Source: Saccharospirillum mangrovi (GTDB lineage: Bacteria > Pseudomonadota > Gammaproteobacteria > Pseudomonadales > Natronospirillaceae). From it: a DNA stretch of 64,000 nt. The stretch is taken from assembly GCF_003367315.1 (NCBI RefSeq), contig NZ_CP031415.1, positions 3,284,001 to 3,348,000 on the forward strand, in the 5' to 3' direction. Numbering within the stretch: position 1 is the stretch's first letter; every line of letters begins with the position of its first letter. Below are positions 36,451 through 46,393 of this stretch, one piece after another. Below the pieces are notes generated by a model. The model was not told the DNA's origin, did not search any database, and worked only from the letters and a program-made list of their open reading frames with translations. A program made the position numbers and the translations under genes.

Positions 36451-36858
36451 ATGATTAGTACGTTGAATGTCTGGGCCGTTCTGGCGGCATTCGTTCCGTA
36501 TTTTGTGCTGGGTGCACTGTGGTTTACCGTGTTTTTCAGCCGGCCTTATCGACGCTCGCTAGGGCGTGATGAACGCACGCCAACACCCAATGCGCCGATC
36601 TTTATTGTTGGCCCGATGTTGTGCATGGCCGTCATAACGGTAACGACGGCGGTGCTGATGCAATGGTTAGCTATTGAAAGTCCGCTGGCGGCTTTTGCGT
36701 TTGCGATCCTTGTCGGGCTGGGCTATCTGGTGACCAATACCCTGAACATCGCCATCAACCCCAATATCCCAAAGCCAGTTCTCTATGCGTTCATTACCGG
36801 CAGTTACCATTTGATCGGCGTGACGTTGGCGTGTTTTATTTTGCTGGCCTTAGGCTGA
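36451..36858 (+). CDS. DUF1761-type integral membrane protein
   Basis: This membrane protein of 135 residues has four helices. The N-terminal NVWAVLAAFVPYFVLGALWFTVFFSRPYRRSLG is typical of the DUF1761 family, whose function is unknown. A strong CAGGAGAG ribosome-binding site precedes the ATG. It follows the GFA gene on the same strand and overlaps the convergent 91-residue gene by nine bases at the 3' end. Confidence 0.75.
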   Translation: MISTLNVWAVLAAFVPYFVLGALWFTVFFSRPYRRSLGRDERTPTPNAPIFIVGPMLCMAVITVTTAVLMQWLAIESPLAAFAFAILVGLGYLVTNTLNIAINPNIPKPVLYAFITGSYHLIGVTLACFILLALG

Positions 36859-37125
36859 ATCATCACCGCAACTGACCTGGCTGGCGCGCCACTGGCGGTT
36901 ATATTTAACGCCGATGTCGTCGCCATAAATGACGGTGTAAATCCAGGTGGGTTCGTAATGATGTACACCCGCGCGCACCTCATAGTGTTTGCCCAGCCGC
37001 GCTTCGATGGCGCTGCTGGGCAACCCTTCGGCCTGCAAACAATAGGCGTGCGCCAGGCTGGATTTTTCGGCCACCAGCAAATACAAACCCAGCGCAGCGA
37101 AGAGCGCGATCACAACAATTTTCAT
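36850..37125 (-). CDS. Small secreted or membrane-anchored protein of unknown function
   Basis: This protein of 91 residues has an N-terminal hydrophobic segment (MKIVVIALFAALGLYLLVAEKS) that could be a signal peptide or anchor. The rest is a soluble part with two cysteines (Cys29 and one near the C-terminus), which might form a disulphide in the periplasm. No family recognised. The 3' end overlaps the convergent gene by nine bases. It is a plausible coding sequence rather than a certain one. Confidence 0.55.
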   Translation of the reverse strand: MKIVVIALFAALGLYLLVAEKSSLAHAYCLQAEGLPSSAIEARLGKHYEVRAGVHHYEPTWIYTVIYGDDIGVKYNRQWRASQVSCGDDSA

Positions 37126-37176
37126 AGCAATTCCATCGAAGCCTTTTTCAACACAAACCGCCGTTAGCCACTGGCC

Positions 37177-37641
37177 TTAAAAATAGTCGGGCAATTGATC
37201 AAAGTGAAAATCGGTGGCGATTTTTTTGACCATGCAATGACTGCCGGGTGCGGCCACTTCAAAGCCTAAACGGCGGTAGAAATTCAGATCGATGTCTGAA
37301 TGCAGAAACACCGCCTGGGTGTTTTGCTGTTCAACGAAATGATTGATCACTGCCTCTATCAGTGCATAGGCGTAACCGCGCCGACGACAGTCAGGATCGG
37401 TGGCAACGGCCGCCAGACCGATACTGCCGGGTGGCAATTTATAGCGCTGTTGCAACACCAGCAGCGACGCCACCGGCTGACCGTCGAGATCCCAGACAAA
37501 CCACTCGCCCGCGCGGTATTTCTCGCTGGTTTCGCAGGCGAGCAGATGTTCTGCTTTTGTATCGCCGTCGCCCCAGGCGTCGTAGCCCATCATATAGAGA
37601 CGATGCATTTCATCGCCGGTTGGTGCTCGCAAGGTTTGCAT
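37177..37641 (-). CDS. GNAT-family N-acetyltransferase
   Basis: The product has 154 residues from MQTLRAPTGDEM (an ATG at 37668 would add nine). The acetyl-CoA binding motif A is seen as LAAVATDPDCRRRGYAYALIEAVINHF, with the R-R-x-G-Y-A pyrophosphate loop, and the C-terminal FLHSDIDLNFYRRLGFEVA is the usual GNAT motif B. The acceptor substrate is unknown. It lies alone on the minus strand. Confidence 0.85.
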   Translation of the reverse strand: MQTLRAPTGDEMHRLYMMGYDAWGDGDTKAEHLLACETSEKYRAGEWFVWDLDGQPVASLLVLQQRYKLPPGSIGLAAVATDPDCRRRGYAYALIEAVINHFVEQQNTQAVFLHSDIDLNFYRRLGFEVAAPGSHCMVKKIATDFHFDQLPDYF

Positions 37642-37773
37642 ACCAGAACCTTTTCGCAGTCTGAACAAGCCCGCTAATGTAGGCGATCCGCCCGGCTAAC
37701 GAAACGCTTTACCGATAGAAACGGCTCAAGCAAGATCGACCACTGAACCCTAACCAACGTTCGGAGCCAAGCC

Positions 37774-38319
37774 ATGCCAACGGCCGCACCTTTGATCTGG
37801 GGAACTGGCGAGCGCCGGTTCGACGTCTTCCTCGAACCGACCTGCCCGTTCTCCGTGAAAGCCTTGAACAAACTGGACGCGCTGCTAGAGCACGCCGGTG
37901 CCGACCAGATTCGCATCCAGATCTGGTTGCAATCGCAGCCCTGGCATTTGTTTTCCGGCGTGGTTGTGCGTTGTGTTTTGGCAGCATCGACTTTGCCGAA
38001 CGGCCGCGATATGGCCAAAAAAGTGTTGCAGGCGGTGGCCGACCATCGCGAAGAATTCGAGTTCGAACACCACTGCCTCGGACCGAACCGCGATGCCACT
38101 CCGAACGATATTATTCAGCGCATCGAACGCTACAGCGGCATCGAATTAACGCCCGCCTTTGAACAACCTGATTTGGATGCTGTGATAAAACGCCACTGCA
38201 AATACGCGCGCCAGAACGGCATTCATGTATCGCCCACTTTTATGATCGACGGTTTGGTGCAGCCGAATATTGGCAGTGGTGGTTCGGTGGAAGATTGGGC
38301 GAAGGCAATTTTAAGCTGA
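37774..38319 (+). CDS. DsbA-like thioredoxin-fold protein with CPFS motif
   Basis: The protein of 181 residues has a thioredoxin fold with DsbA-type insertion: RRFDVFLEPTCPFSVKALNKLDALL at the N-terminus and the cis-proline loop HVSPTFMIDGLVQPNIGSGGSVEDW near the C-terminus. The active-site motif is Cys24-Pro-Phe-Ser27, so only one of the two usual redox cysteines is present, as in 2-hydroxychromene isomerase or glutathione-transferase-like DsbA relatives. There is no signal peptide, so it acts in the cytoplasm. It overlaps the convergent GrpB gene by nine bases. Confidence 0.78.
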   Translation: MPTAAPLIWGTGERRFDVFLEPTCPFSVKALNKLDALLEHAGADQIRIQIWLQSQPWHLFSGVVVRCVLAASTLPNGRDMAKKVLQAVADHREEFEFEHHCLGPNRDATPNDIIQRIERYSGIELTPAFEQPDLDAVIKRHCKYARQNGIHVSPTFMIDGLVQPNIGSGGSVEDWAKAILS

Positions 38320-38895
38320 GCTTTTATCGACTGGACGACCGCTGTCGTGCCAAAGGCAGGCGGCGTAGTAGAGGCTGTCCATATAGGGGTCTTTAATCGC
38401 GTAGTAGGCGTTGGCGTCATCCGCGAAATACAGCGCTAATTCGCGCTTAATAGCAGAGTAGGCCTGCGCCACTTTCGGCTGCGCTTTCAAGTAGTCACGC
38501 ATCAACAGCGGATAGGCTTGGTTCAACCGACCCTGTTCACGCAGATGCAGGTGCGCGCGTCGCATGCCCGGTATTTCGCGAAAGAATTGTTTCGCCAGTT
38601 GTTTAGGTTCTGCTGTATATCCAATCAAATTGTCGCGCTGCACGAGCGGTCGATGATTGAACCCTGCGGCTGACAATAATCTGACCGCTCTGTCATCGTT
38701 CAAGTCGGCCAGAGTAATTTGAATATCGATCACATCCTTGGCGGGCAACCCTGGTATGGCCGTTGAACCAATATGATCAATGCGCAATGCGAGCGCCCCT
38801 AGCACTTGCTGCAATTGCATCGCAAGTTGATTGAATTCCTCCGGCCATTCGACCTTGGGTTCGACGATGACAATCCGGTCGGCCGTCTCAGCCAT
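38311..38895 (-). CDS. GrpB/UPF0157 family nucleotidyltransferase-like protein
   Basis: This protein of 194 residues has the GrpB signature WPEEFNQLAMQLQQVLGALALRIDHIGSTAIPGLPAKDVIDIQI, which resembles a nucleotidyltransferase fold (GS...D-x-D). The FFREIPGMRRAHLHL stretch and the C-terminal YLKAQPKVAQAYSAIKRELALYF part are also typical. Members have no firm function. Its start overlaps the stop of the LysE-type gene by eight bases, so the two are cotranscribed. Confidence 0.85.
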   Translation of the reverse strand: MAETADRIVIVEPKVEWPEEFNQLAMQLQQVLGALALRIDHIGSTAIPGLPAKDVIDIQITLADLNDDRAVRLLSAAGFNHRPLVQRDNLIGYTAEPKQLAKQFFREIPGMRRAHLHLREQGRLNQAYPLLMRDYLKAQPKVAQAYSAIKRELALYFADDANAYYAIKDPYMDSLYYAACLWHDSGRPVDKSSA

Positions 38896-39505
38896 GCTCA
38901 GTCAACGCCAGTTTTACGCCGAGCGCGGCAAAGCTAGCGGCGAAACATTTCTGCATAACCACAGAAGCGCGCTGCGATTGTGTCAACCAATGCCGAAGCT
39001 GATGCGCCAGCAATCCGTAGCCGATAAACACCACCAGCGTCATCAACATAAAAATACCGCCAAGCACCAACATCTGCGGCAACGGTTGGCTGACATCCGC
39101 CGGTACAAATTGCGGCATAAAGGCGAGAAAGAAAATCGACAGTTTGGGATTAAGCGTGTTGATCAACATGCCTTTGAGCGCCACTGACCAACCGGTCTGC
39201 ACTGCGCCGTCATCGGCCAGCGTCATCGGTCCGGTGGATCGCCACATCGACCAGGCCAAATACAGCAGATAGAGTGCACCAACGTATTTGATGAGTTGAA
39301 ACGCCAGCACGCTGGTGTGAAAAATCACCGCCAATCCCAACACACTCGCCAGTAACGACGGAACAATGCCCAGCGTACAACCAGCGGCGGCATACAGGCT
39401 GGCGCGGCCGCCCTGGAACAGCGCTGTTGCCAGGGTGTAGAGCACGCCGGTGCCGGGAATCAATACCACAACGAGGGAGGTAAACAGGAATTCGATACTG
39501 ATCAT
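38888..39505 (-). CDS. LysE/RhtB-family amino-acid exporter
   Basis: This is an inner-membrane exporter of 205 residues with about six helices. Family features are VVLIPGTGVLYTLATALFQGGRASLYAAAGCTLG at the N-terminus and KYVGALYLLYLAWSMWRS, then LINTLNPKLSIFFLAFMPQFV. RhtB-type relatives export threonine, homoserine or other amino acids; the substrate is not determined. It is upstream of, and overlaps, the GrpB gene. Confidence 0.87.
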   Translation of the reverse strand: MISIEFLFTSLVVVLIPGTGVLYTLATALFQGGRASLYAAAGCTLGIVPSLLASVLGLAVIFHTSVLAFQLIKYVGALYLLYLAWSMWRSTGPMTLADDGAVQTGWSVALKGMLINTLNPKLSIFFLAFMPQFVPADVSQPLPQMLVLGGIFMLMTLVVFIGYGLLAHQLRHWLTQSQRASVVMQKCFAASFAALGVKLALTEHG

Positions 39506-39647
39506 GGCGCGACTCCTATGTCCTGTGTTGTTGGCTCCGGGACAGTGGTTAACTGCGCGGACTACCAGGGCTGCGTGCTGTTGATAGCACGCGACAAAGG
39601 AGCGTCAGAGTACGTCAAGGTTTGGCGGTTGCCCATCCCCGCCTCGG

Positions 39648-40379
39648 TTATTGGGCGACAAACCCGCCGTCGATAGGCAAAGCAGTACCACTGATCATGG
39701 ACGCCGCCGGGCTGAGCAAAAATGCAATCGGGTAGGCCACTTCCTGCGGCTGCGCAAAACGACGCAGCGGGATAGCTGCCAACATGGGGCCGCGTTTGGC
39801 CGGATCGGCCCAGGCCATTTCGGCCATCGGCGTCAGCGTGACCGTCGGGTTCACGCTGTTCACCCGTATGCCGTATTCGCCCAGTTCCAGACACAGCACG
39901 CGCGTCATGGAATCCAGTGCCGACTTGGACGCGCAGTAACCGAGATGATTGCGCAAGGCAACCAAACCAGCCTGGCTGGATACGTTGACGATGCTGCCCG
40001 CGCGGCCATGGTCCACCATGTTTTGCGCGACAAGTTTGGCGACGTGAGCGGCCGCCGTCACATTCACCGCCATGATTTTATCGATGTCGGCGGGTTTGAA
40101 TTCAAGAACGCTGTCGAGAATCGAAATACCGGCGCAATTCACCAGACCATCCAACGCGCCCATGCCGGCAATGGCTTCGGCGACGGCGGTTTCATCAGTA
40201 ATGTCCAGCGCGTGAGTTTCAGCGCCCAATCGTTCCGCCAAAGACGCCAGAGCGTCGGCATTACGGCCCATCAAAATCAGTTGTGCGCCCAATTGATGCA
40301 GCACTTCGGCTGTGGTTAAACCAATGCCGCTGGTGGCACCAGTGACGAGAATTCTTAGCCCTTCGATGTTGTAACTCAT
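39648..40379 (-). CDS. Short-chain dehydrogenase/reductase
   Basis: This classical SDR of 243 residues has the cofactor motif TGATSGIG (13-20), NCAG (81-84), catalytic Ser135, Tyr148 and Lys152 (YCASK), and RVNSVNPTVTLTPM. The size and the DGLVNCAGI context resemble L-xylulose reductase-type carbonyl reductases. It follows the sugar-alcohol importer and dehydrogenase genes on the same strand, but a terminator separates it, so it probably has its own promoter. A keto-sugar or polyol is a likely substrate. Confidence 0.83.
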   Translation of the reverse strand: MSYNIEGLRILVTGATSGIGLTTAEVLHQLGAQLILMGRNADALASLAERLGAETHALDITDETAVAEAIAGMGALDGLVNCAGISILDSVLEFKPADIDKIMAVNVTAAAHVAKLVAQNMVDHGRAGSIVNVSSQAGLVALRNHLGYCASKSALDSMTRVLCLELGEYGIRVNSVNPTVTLTPMAEMAWADPAKRGPMLAAIPLRRFAQPQEVAYPIAFLLSPAASMISGTALPIDGGFVAQ

Positions 40380-40430
40380 AGCACTATTCCATCGTTGGTT
40401 ACGTTAAAAAGCTGTCTGCGATTTCGCCCA

Positions 40431-40464
40431 ATTAAAAGAGCGGTATCGGCGCCGATACCGCTCT
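40431..40464 (-). terminator. Terminator of the LacI-controlled sugar-alcohol operon
   Basis: A perfect 28-base palindrome at 40437-40464 (14-base arms meeting at GGC-GCC) is followed on the minus strand by TTTTAAT. It starts six bases after the dehydrogenase stop codon. Confidence 0.88.
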
Positions 40465-40469
40465 GATTT

Positions 40470-41540
40470 TCACGGCTGCAACAACACCTTGATGGAGTCG
40501 GTTGAGTCGGCCAGTTCAAAACCTTTTTCGTAATCCGCCAGCTTCATGCGATGCGTCACAATGCCTTTGGAGGTGATCAGTCCACGACTGAACAAGTCGA
40601 TGGTGGTTTCATAGGTGTAAGGCGCCAGGTGAGCACCACGAATGTCCAATTCTTTGCGATCACCGATGATCGACCAATCGACGCTGGTTTCTTTACCAAA
40701 CACGCTGAATTCCACAAATCGACCCAACTTGCGGATGATGTTCAGGCCCTGTACTACGCCAGCCGGAACGCCGGTCGCTTCGATGTAAACATCGCAACCA
40801 TAGCCATCGGTCAGGGCGCGGACTTCGGTTTCAACGTCGTCTTTGGCGGGGTTGAGCACCACATCAGCACCGAAGGTTTTTGCCAGTTCCAGGCGTTCTT
40901 CAACCATATCGATCACAATCAATTTGCGCGGGGACTTGAGTTTGGCAGCCTGCACCATGCCCAGACCAATCGGCCCGGCACCGGCAATAACAACCACATC
41001 GTCTAACTGAATATCACCGCGATTTACCGCATGAATGCCGCACGACATGGGTTCGATAAAAGCCGCGTCGTCATCGCTGATATTTTCCGGAATTTTGTGC
41101 ACCCGGCAGTGCTCGGTAACGAGCAAATATTCAGCCATGCCACCTTCGGCTACATAACGTTGGAAGCCAAAGATATTGTGCACTTCGCACATCCAATAAC
41201 TGCCCGTTCGGCAATAGCGACATTTGCCGCAGGGTACAATTTGCTCGGCAATGGCACGGTCGCCTACAGCCACGTTGAAGTGCGCTTCGGCATCTTCTCC
41301 GGCGGCGACCACTTCACCGAAAAATTCGTGGCCGGAAATCACCGGCGCCTTAACCCAGGGGTTGTCTCCGCCCCAGAACATGGCGGCACCCGAACGGCAT
41401 TTGCAGTCGCTGGCGCAGATACCGCAGGCGACAATTTTAATGAGCAATTCGTGTTTTCCCGGCGTAGGTACATCCCGGTCTTCCAGGCGATAGTCGTAGG
41501 GTCCATGACAAACGATGGCTTTCATTGTTTTACTGATCAT
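40470..41540 (-). CDS. Zinc-dependent polyol dehydrogenase (erythritol/L-threitol dehydrogenase-like)
   Basis: This medium-chain dehydrogenase has 356 residues. Catalytic zinc ligands are Cys42 (GICASD) and His71-Glu72 (GHE). Four cysteines 104, 107, 110 and 118 (CGKCRYC...C) hold structural zinc, and GAGPIGLG (187-194) binds NAD. The N-terminal CHGPYDYRLED and GAAMFWGGDNPW stretches resemble proteins annotated as erythritol/L-threitol dehydrogenase. It is the last gene of the importer operon, 15 bases after the permease, so it probably oxidises the imported sugar alcohol. Substrate identity is inference. Confidence 0.82.
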   Translation of the reverse strand: MISKTMKAIVCHGPYDYRLEDRDVPTPGKHELLIKIVACGICASDCKCRSGAAMFWGGDNPWVKAPVISGHEFFGEVVAAGEDAEAHFNVAVGDRAIAEQIVPCGKCRYCRTGSYWMCEVHNIFGFQRYVAEGGMAEYLLVTEHCRVHKIPENISDDDAAFIEPMSCGIHAVNRGDIQLDDVVVIAGAGPIGLGMVQAAKLKSPRKLIVIDMVEERLELAKTFGADVVLNPAKDDVETEVRALTDGYGCDVYIEATGVPAGVVQGLNIIRKLGRFVEFSVFGKETSVDWSIIGDRKELDIRGAHLAPYTYETTIDLFSRGLITSKGIVTHRMKLADYEKGFELADSTDSIKVLLQP

Positions 41541-41555
41541 TGCTGACTCCAGATG

Positions 41556-42542
41556 TTATTTTTTAATGTTTCGATCACGGCCGATGTAGATAGCCACCAA
41601 AATGATGAATCCTTTGATTACGGTCTGGGCGTAGGGCGACATGCCGATCATATTCAGGCCGTTATTCAGCACACCCAGCAACATGGCACCGACCAGCGTG
41701 CCGATGATGGCGCCGCGTCCACCGGCAATGGCGGTGCCGCCAATCACGACGGCGGCGATGGCATCTAACTCAAACGCCACGCCGGCATTGGGTTGTCCGC
41801 TCATTAATCGGGAAGTAAGAACCAGACCAGAAATGGCGGCAGTGCAACCGCTGATGCTGTACACCAAAACCTTGTAGCGATTGACTCTGACTCCGCTGAG
41901 ACGCGTCGCTTCTTCATTGCCACCGATGGCGTAGATGTAGCGGCCGACCGGGGTTTTGTGCAGCACAACCCAGGCAACCAGATACACCAGCAACATAATG
42001 ACGATGGGTGTTTGAACGCCGAACAGCGTGCCGCGCCCGAAAAACGAGAACGATTCAGGCAAGCCGGAAAGCGGATAGCCGCCGGTGTAAATCAGCGCCA
42101 GGCCGCGTGCGATACCCATGGTTGCCAGGGTGACGATGATGGGTGGTAACGCCCAAACCGCGATGCAGAATCCGTTGAAGAAACCGAACAAAATACCAAC
42201 GCCAATGCCCGCCAAAATCGATAATTCCATGGGCAAACCCAACACCATTAATCCCGCCATGATGGTGCCCGATAACGCCATTACCGGACCGACCGAGAGG
42301 TCGATACCACCGGTTAAAATGGCGAACGTCATGCCCACGGCGATGATCGAAATAATCGAGACCTGACGAGCGATATTGATCAGATTACTTTCGGTAAAAA
42401 AATGCTCGTTCATGAAGCTCATAAACACTGTCACGACGATCAAACCGATGAATGGGTAAAACGCCGATGACCGTGTTAACCATTTAATCGAGCCGGAAAA
42501 TCCATACCGTTTTTTAAGTTCAGACTGCGCGGTCATATTCAA
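41556..42542 (-). CDS. Ribose-type ABC importer permease (RbsC-like)
   Basis: This is a membrane permease of 328 residues with about ten helices. Typical stretches are [91 protein letters not shown] (the cytoplasmic ATPase-contact loop) and [24 protein letters not shown]. Two such chains form the channel. Its start overlaps the ATPase gene by 23 bases. The family takes up pentoses, hexoses and polyols. Confidence 0.9.
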   Translation of the reverse strand: MNMTAQSELKKRYGFSGSIKWLTRSSAFYPFIGLIVVTVFMSFMNEHFFTESNLINIARQVSIISIIAVGMTFAILTGGIDLSVGPVMALSGTIMAGLMVLGLPMELSILAGIGVGILFGFFNGFCIAVWALPPIIVTLATMGIARGLALIYTGGYPLSGLPESFSFFGRGTLFGVQTPIVIMLLVYLVAWVVLHKTPVGRYIYAIGGNEEATRLSGVRVNRYKVLVYSISGCTAAISGLVLTSRLMSGQPNAGVAFELDAIAAVVIGGTAIAGGRGAIIGTLVGAMLLGVLNNGLNMIGMSPYAQTVIKGFIILVAIYIGRDRNIKK

Positions 42543-44037
42543 TGCCTCCCGTCGCCAGCTTTATTATGTGATTCGAACTCACCTCTTCCCGACTCAGAGT
42601 TCGCACCAGTTTTCCTTGTCGAAATACCGCTACGCGATCTGACATGCCGATCACTTCCGGCAGTTCGGAGGAAATCATGATGACGGCGAATCCGAGGGCG
42701 GTGAGTTCCCGTATCAGGTTGTAAATTTCAGCTTTGGCACCGACGTCGATGCCGCGCGTAGGTTCATCAAAAATGAGGATGTTGCATTGGTGGTTGAGCC
42801 AACGTGCGATGACGATTTTTTGTTGATTGCCGCCGCTTAAATTCACCACCACCGAATCGACGTTCGGGGTTTTGATCGACAGCTTTCTGACCAGGGTTTC
42901 CGAGTCGGCCCGTTCAGCCTCCACATCCAGAATTCCGACGGGAAAGGTGTATTTCTTCAGGTTGTTAATCGAGATGTTGTCGCGTACCGCAAAGGCGGTG
43001 ATCAACCCCTGCGCCTTACGGCTTTCTGGCAATAAGCCGATGCCGTTGCGCAGTGCCTCGGCCGGGTCTTTGAGCTTGGCCGGCTTGCCGTTGACGACCA
43101 CCTTCTTCTGATGAACTTTGGTTGCGCCGATCAACCCCATCACCGTTTCGGTTCGGCCCGAACCCACTAATCCGGAAAATCCCAGCACTTCGCCTTTGTA
43201 GAGATCGAAACAATTAACCGGGGCATTGCTGGTTAATTGAATGGCTGCAACTTCCAGTACTTTTTCGGTGGTGGCGTAGTCGATGGGTGTGTGCGGCGGG
43301 AAACTGTTTTCAATTTTCCGGCCCACCATCATTTCCACCAATTGATCGGTTGTGCTGTCTTGCACGGCCATATCGCCCACGTAACAACCGTCGCGCAGCA
43401 CGGTAACGGTGTCGCAGATCTCGAAGATTTCTTCCATGTGATGGGAGATAAAAATCATGGTGACGCCTTGTTTCTTCAGCTCACGCATGATGGCGAACAG
43501 ATGGTCGGCTTCGTTGGGCGTCAGCGTTGCTGTCGGTTCATCCAGGATCAGGATGTTGGCGTTCAGCGACAGCGCTTTGGCAATTTCAACAAATTGCTGT
43601 TCTGCAACGCTGAGTTTGTAGACCGGCACATCAATCTGCAGATCAATGTTGAGCGATGCAAAAATCTGCTCAACGCGTTGGCGCATTGCTTTGTAATTCA
43701 ACAGGCCAAATTTGTTACAGATGGCCCGACCCAGGAAAATATTGTCGACCGCATCGAGATAGGGAATCAGGCTGAATTCCTGAAAAATAATGCCGATGCC
43801 GGCGCTGATGGCGCTGTTGTAGTCCTTAAAATGGCAGACAGTTCCCTGCACTTTTATCTGCCCGCTGTCGGGCTGATAAATGCCAGACAGTATTTTCATC
43901 AAGGTGGATTTTCCGGCGCCGTTTTCTCCCAGCAGTGCCCGTATTTCCCCTGCGCCCACACTTAGGGAAATGTCGGTCAGTGCTTTTACACCCGGGAACG
44001 ACTTACTGACGCCACTGAGCTCAAGTGTCGGATTCAT
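42520..44037 (-). CDS. Ribose-type ABC importer ATPase (RbsA-like)
   Basis: This double-ABC ATPase has 505 residues from MNPTLELSG; an ATG at 44100 would add 21 poorly conserved residues. The first domain has [32 protein letters not shown] and [10 protein letters not shown]; the second has a degenerate P-loop (GLVGSGRTE), [15 protein letters not shown] and [20 protein letters not shown]. This is the RbsA/XylG/AraG layout. It energises import of the sugar or polyol bound by the neighbouring periplasmic protein. Confidence 0.91.
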   Translation of the reverse strand: MNPTLELSGVSKSFPGVKALTDISLSVGAGEIRALLGENGAGKSTLMKILSGIYQPDSGQIKVQGTVCHFKDYNSAISAGIGIIFQEFSLIPYLDAVDNIFLGRAICNKFGLLNYKAMRQRVEQIFASLNIDLQIDVPVYKLSVAEQQFVEIAKALSLNANILILDEPTATLTPNEADHLFAIMRELKKQGVTMIFISHHMEEIFEICDTVTVLRDGCYVGDMAVQDSTTDQLVEMMVGRKIENSFPPHTPIDYATTEKVLEVAAIQLTSNAPVNCFDLYKGEVLGFSGLVGSGRTETVMGLIGATKVHQKKVVVNGKPAKLKDPAEALRNGIGLLPESRKAQGLITAFAVRDNISINNLKKYTFPVGILDVEAERADSETLVRKLSIKTPNVDSVVVNLSGGNQQKIVIARWLNHQCNILIFDEPTRGIDVGAKAEIYNLIRELTALGFAVIMISSELPEVIGMSDRVAVFRQGKLVRTLSREEVSSNHIIKLATGGIEYDRAV

Positions 44038-44129
44038 ATTGGGTTTGCTCGCAACTAGCAGACAGTCGGATAGGGATGCGCTCAGCCGGTGCATTACCAC
44101 ACCAGCGAGCGCCGACCCTGCCTGAGGAT

Positions 44130-45044
44130 TTACCAGCTAAAACTTGGCGCAGCGTCCTGGTCGATCAACGTCACGTCGACCGGGATCTGGCTGGGCACGT
44201 TGGCACCCCAGTACTTAGCCATGGCAACACCCAGACCCAGGCGAACCTGGTCACGCGGATATTGAGCGGCGGTAGCAACGAACAGCGAGTTCGGTTCCTG
44301 CATGGCGGCAATGGCATCGGGTGCACCATCGACGCTGACCAGCTTCACGTTACGACCACTGGCGTTGATGGCGGCATAGGAACCCATGGCACCGCCGTCG
44401 TTGACGCTGAAGATTCCGGCCAGATCAGGATGCGCTGCCAGCATGTTTTCGGTTACAGACAACGCAACAGAGCGCTGTTGCTGACCGTTCTGCACGGTGA
44501 CGATGGACATGTCCGGATGCTCGGCAATGGCTTCGCGGCAACCTTCGACACGCTCCAGAATGGGCACGACCGGAATGCCGTCGAGGATGGCGATTTCACC
44601 TTTACCACCGAGCGATGTCGCTAGGTAATCGCACGCCAGGTAACCGGCATGCTGGTTACGCGAACCGACAAAGGCGTCAATCGGACCTTCGGCCTGGGCA
44701 TCCACTGCAACCACAATGACGCCTTCGTCTTTGGCGTAACGCACGGCTGATTGCACGCCGACCGAATCCGTCGGGTTGATGAGCAGGATGTCGATGCCGC
44801 GCTGGACCATGTCTTCAATATCACTGACCTGCTTGGCAACGTTGTGGCGCGCATCTGTAACCACCACGTCGGCGCCCATGCTTTCGGCCGCGTCTTCCAG
44901 TGCCTGATGCATAACCACGAAGTATTCGTTGTTCATTTCCTGAAAGGACATGCCGATCAACAGGTCGTCGGCGGACGCCGAACCCAGGGTGAACACTGCG
45001 CAGGCAGTAAGGGCGAGTTGTCTGATCGTAGGTATGGTTTTCAT
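44130..45044 (-). CDS. Ribose-type periplasmic sugar-binding protein
   Basis: The binding protein has 304 residues with a Sec signal peptide ([25 protein letters not shown]). The mature part begins [66 protein letters not shown], typical of the RbsB family. It is the first gene of the importer operon, under the LacI-type operator at 45082-45097. I use the ATG at 45044 because the longer frame reads through the promoter region. The ligand is unknown, with a sugar alcohol favoured by the dehydrogenase in the operon. Confidence 0.9.
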   Translation of the reverse strand: MKTIPTIRQLALTACAVFTLGSASADDLLIGMSFQEMNNEYFVVMHQALEDAAESMGADVVVTDARHNVAKQVSDIEDMVQRGIDILLINPTDSVGVQSAVRYAKDEGVIVVAVDAQAEGPIDAFVGSRNQHAGYLACDYLATSLGGKGEIAILDGIPVVPILERVEGCREAIAEHPDMSIVTVQNGQQQRSVALSVTENMLAAHPDLAGIFSVNDGGAMGSYAAINASGRNVKLVSVDGAPDAIAAMQEPNSLFVATAAQYPRDQVRLGLGVAMAKYWGANVPSQIPVDVTLIDQDAAPSFSW

Positions 45045-45081
45045 TGTTTTATACCCTGTTGTTAAGTTTATTGTTGGGTTT

Positions 45082-45097
45082 ATGTTATCGATAACAT
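45082..45097. promoter_or_regulatory. LacI-family operator upstream of the sugar-binding protein gene
   Basis: ATGTTATCGATAACAT is a perfect 16-base palindrome with the central CG of LacI/GalR-type sites. It lies 37 bases upstream of the binding-protein start codon, directly next to the gene for a LacI-family regulator. Confidence 0.82.
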
Positions 45098-45167
45098 TTT
45101 TTAGCAAAAAAGAGAGTGGGCACTACTTTTGGAGCATAGGAGCCATACCCAATCGCCCACTCGAAAA

Positions 45168-45181
45168 TGTTAACGATTAAA
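45168..45181. promoter_or_regulatory. Second, weaker LacI-type half operator
   Basis: TGTTAACGATTAAA matches the core of the perfect operator at 11 of 14 positions. It lies about 85 bases away, close to eight helical turns, which could allow looping. Confidence 0.4.
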
Positions 45182-45394
45182 AAAAACTAGCAAAAAGAAT
45201 CTTTAGGGACAAGCCTCGCTGGCGAAATTTTGCACGTAAAGCCGATGGCCCGGCCGTCACAAGGCGATGAACCGGGCGTATTCAATCGCTGTACATCCAG
45301 CGTTGGCGGGCGCTTTCAGGCGGTTGGGAGGAGTGATTCAGATCTGGCGCATTCGACGGTCTTTGGGCGACGTAAGTCTATTTCTGTGGCCAGG

Positions 45395-46393
45395 TTAGAC
45401 TTGCAACTTGCCGTCGATGACCACTTCTTTGGTTTCATTGTCGCCGCTGTTCATTTCCTGAAACAGCAACTCCATGGCCTTTACGCCCGTCATGGTCGGA
45501 TCGTGCGCAATGGTGGGATAGGTGATGCCATATATTTCGGCATAGGGCAGTTGGCTGACACCGGCGACCAGAACATTGCGATCTTCGAGATCAAAATCCC
45601 GCACCGCTTTCATGGCCCCCAACGTTATAAGTTCATTAATGCCTAAAATAGCATCCGGAATTTCGTGGTATTTCAGGTAATGCAGTGCCTTGTCGTAGGC
45701 AGGATTCATGGTGTAATCGGCGTATACCACATCGTAATCCAGAACCTTGCCTGACTCTTCCACGGCCTTTAAAAAACCCGCCAATCGATTCTTCGAAATT
45801 GGTGAACTCATCGGCCCGCTGATGATTAAAATCCGGCGAATATTTTGCGCCATCAAATGCCGGCCCATCTGATAGCCACTGTCCATATTATTCAGCACCA
45901 CTCGGCTGAACGGAGTGTCATACAGCACGCGATCCACCATCACCACGGGCATGTGGTGGCGAATCAATTTGTCGATGTAGCTGGGGCGATAGGTGAGGTT
46001 GTCCAGTATCGGAGACAGCAAAATGCCCGCCACGTTATAGCCCAGCAAGGTTTCCACCGCTCGCATTTCCAGCTCTTCAACGCCGTCGGTATCGAACAGC
46101 ATAATCGAGTAATTATGCGATTTGGCTTCACGGGAAACTGACTTGATCATTTCGGCGTAAAAGGGGTTGTCGATGCTGTCAGTAACAACGCCAATAATAT
46201 TGCTGCTTTTTGACTTCAGATTTTTAGCGAAAGCGTTCGGCACATAGTTCAATTCATCGACGGCTTTGAGGATTTTTTCCAGCGACGATGGTTTAACTTT
46301 TTCCGGATGATTCAACGCCCGTGACACCGTAATGGTGGTCATGTTGACCTGTTTGGCAATGTCCCGAATCGTAACTTGGTTACGCTTACTCAT
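45395..46393 (-). CDS. LacI/GalR-family transcriptional regulator
   Basis: The regulator has 332 residues. The N-terminal HTH reads [35 protein letters not shown], followed by the hinge helix [23 protein letters not shown] and a periplasmic-binding-protein-like sensor domain. I start at the ATG at 46393; a TTG two codons earlier is possible. It lies upstream of the ribose-type importer and is the obvious ligand of the perfect operator at 45082-45097. Induction by the imported sugar alcohol or a metabolite is likely. Confidence 0.9.
   Translation of the reverse strand: MSKRNQVTIRDIAKQVNMTTITVSRALNHPEKVKPSSLEKILKAVDELNYVPNAFAKNLKSKSSNIIGVVTDSIDNPFYAEMIKSVSREAKSHNYSIMLFDTDGVEELEMRAVETLLGYNVAGILLSPILDNLTYRPSYIDKLIRHHMPVVMVDRVLYDTPFSRVVLNNMDSGYQMGRHLMAQNIRRILIISGPMSSPISKNRLAGFLKAVEESGKVLDYDVVYADYTMNPAYDKALHYLKYHEIPDAILGINELITLGAMKAVRDFDLEDRNVLVAGVSQLPYAEIYGITYPTIAHDPTMTGVKAMELLFQEMNSGDNETKEVVIDGKLQV

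Larger units (their letters stand above)
45045..45394. other. Regulatory region between the LacI gene and the sugar-binding protein gene
   Basis: This 350-base gap contains the operator dyads at 45082-45097 and 45168-45181 and an eight-base inverted repeat GAGTGGGC (45114-45121) with GCCCACTC (45155-45162). The repeat may close a loop in the region or mark an older terminator. The right half (45183-45394) shows nothing I can assign beyond the 3' end of the LacI gene. Confidence 0.55.
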
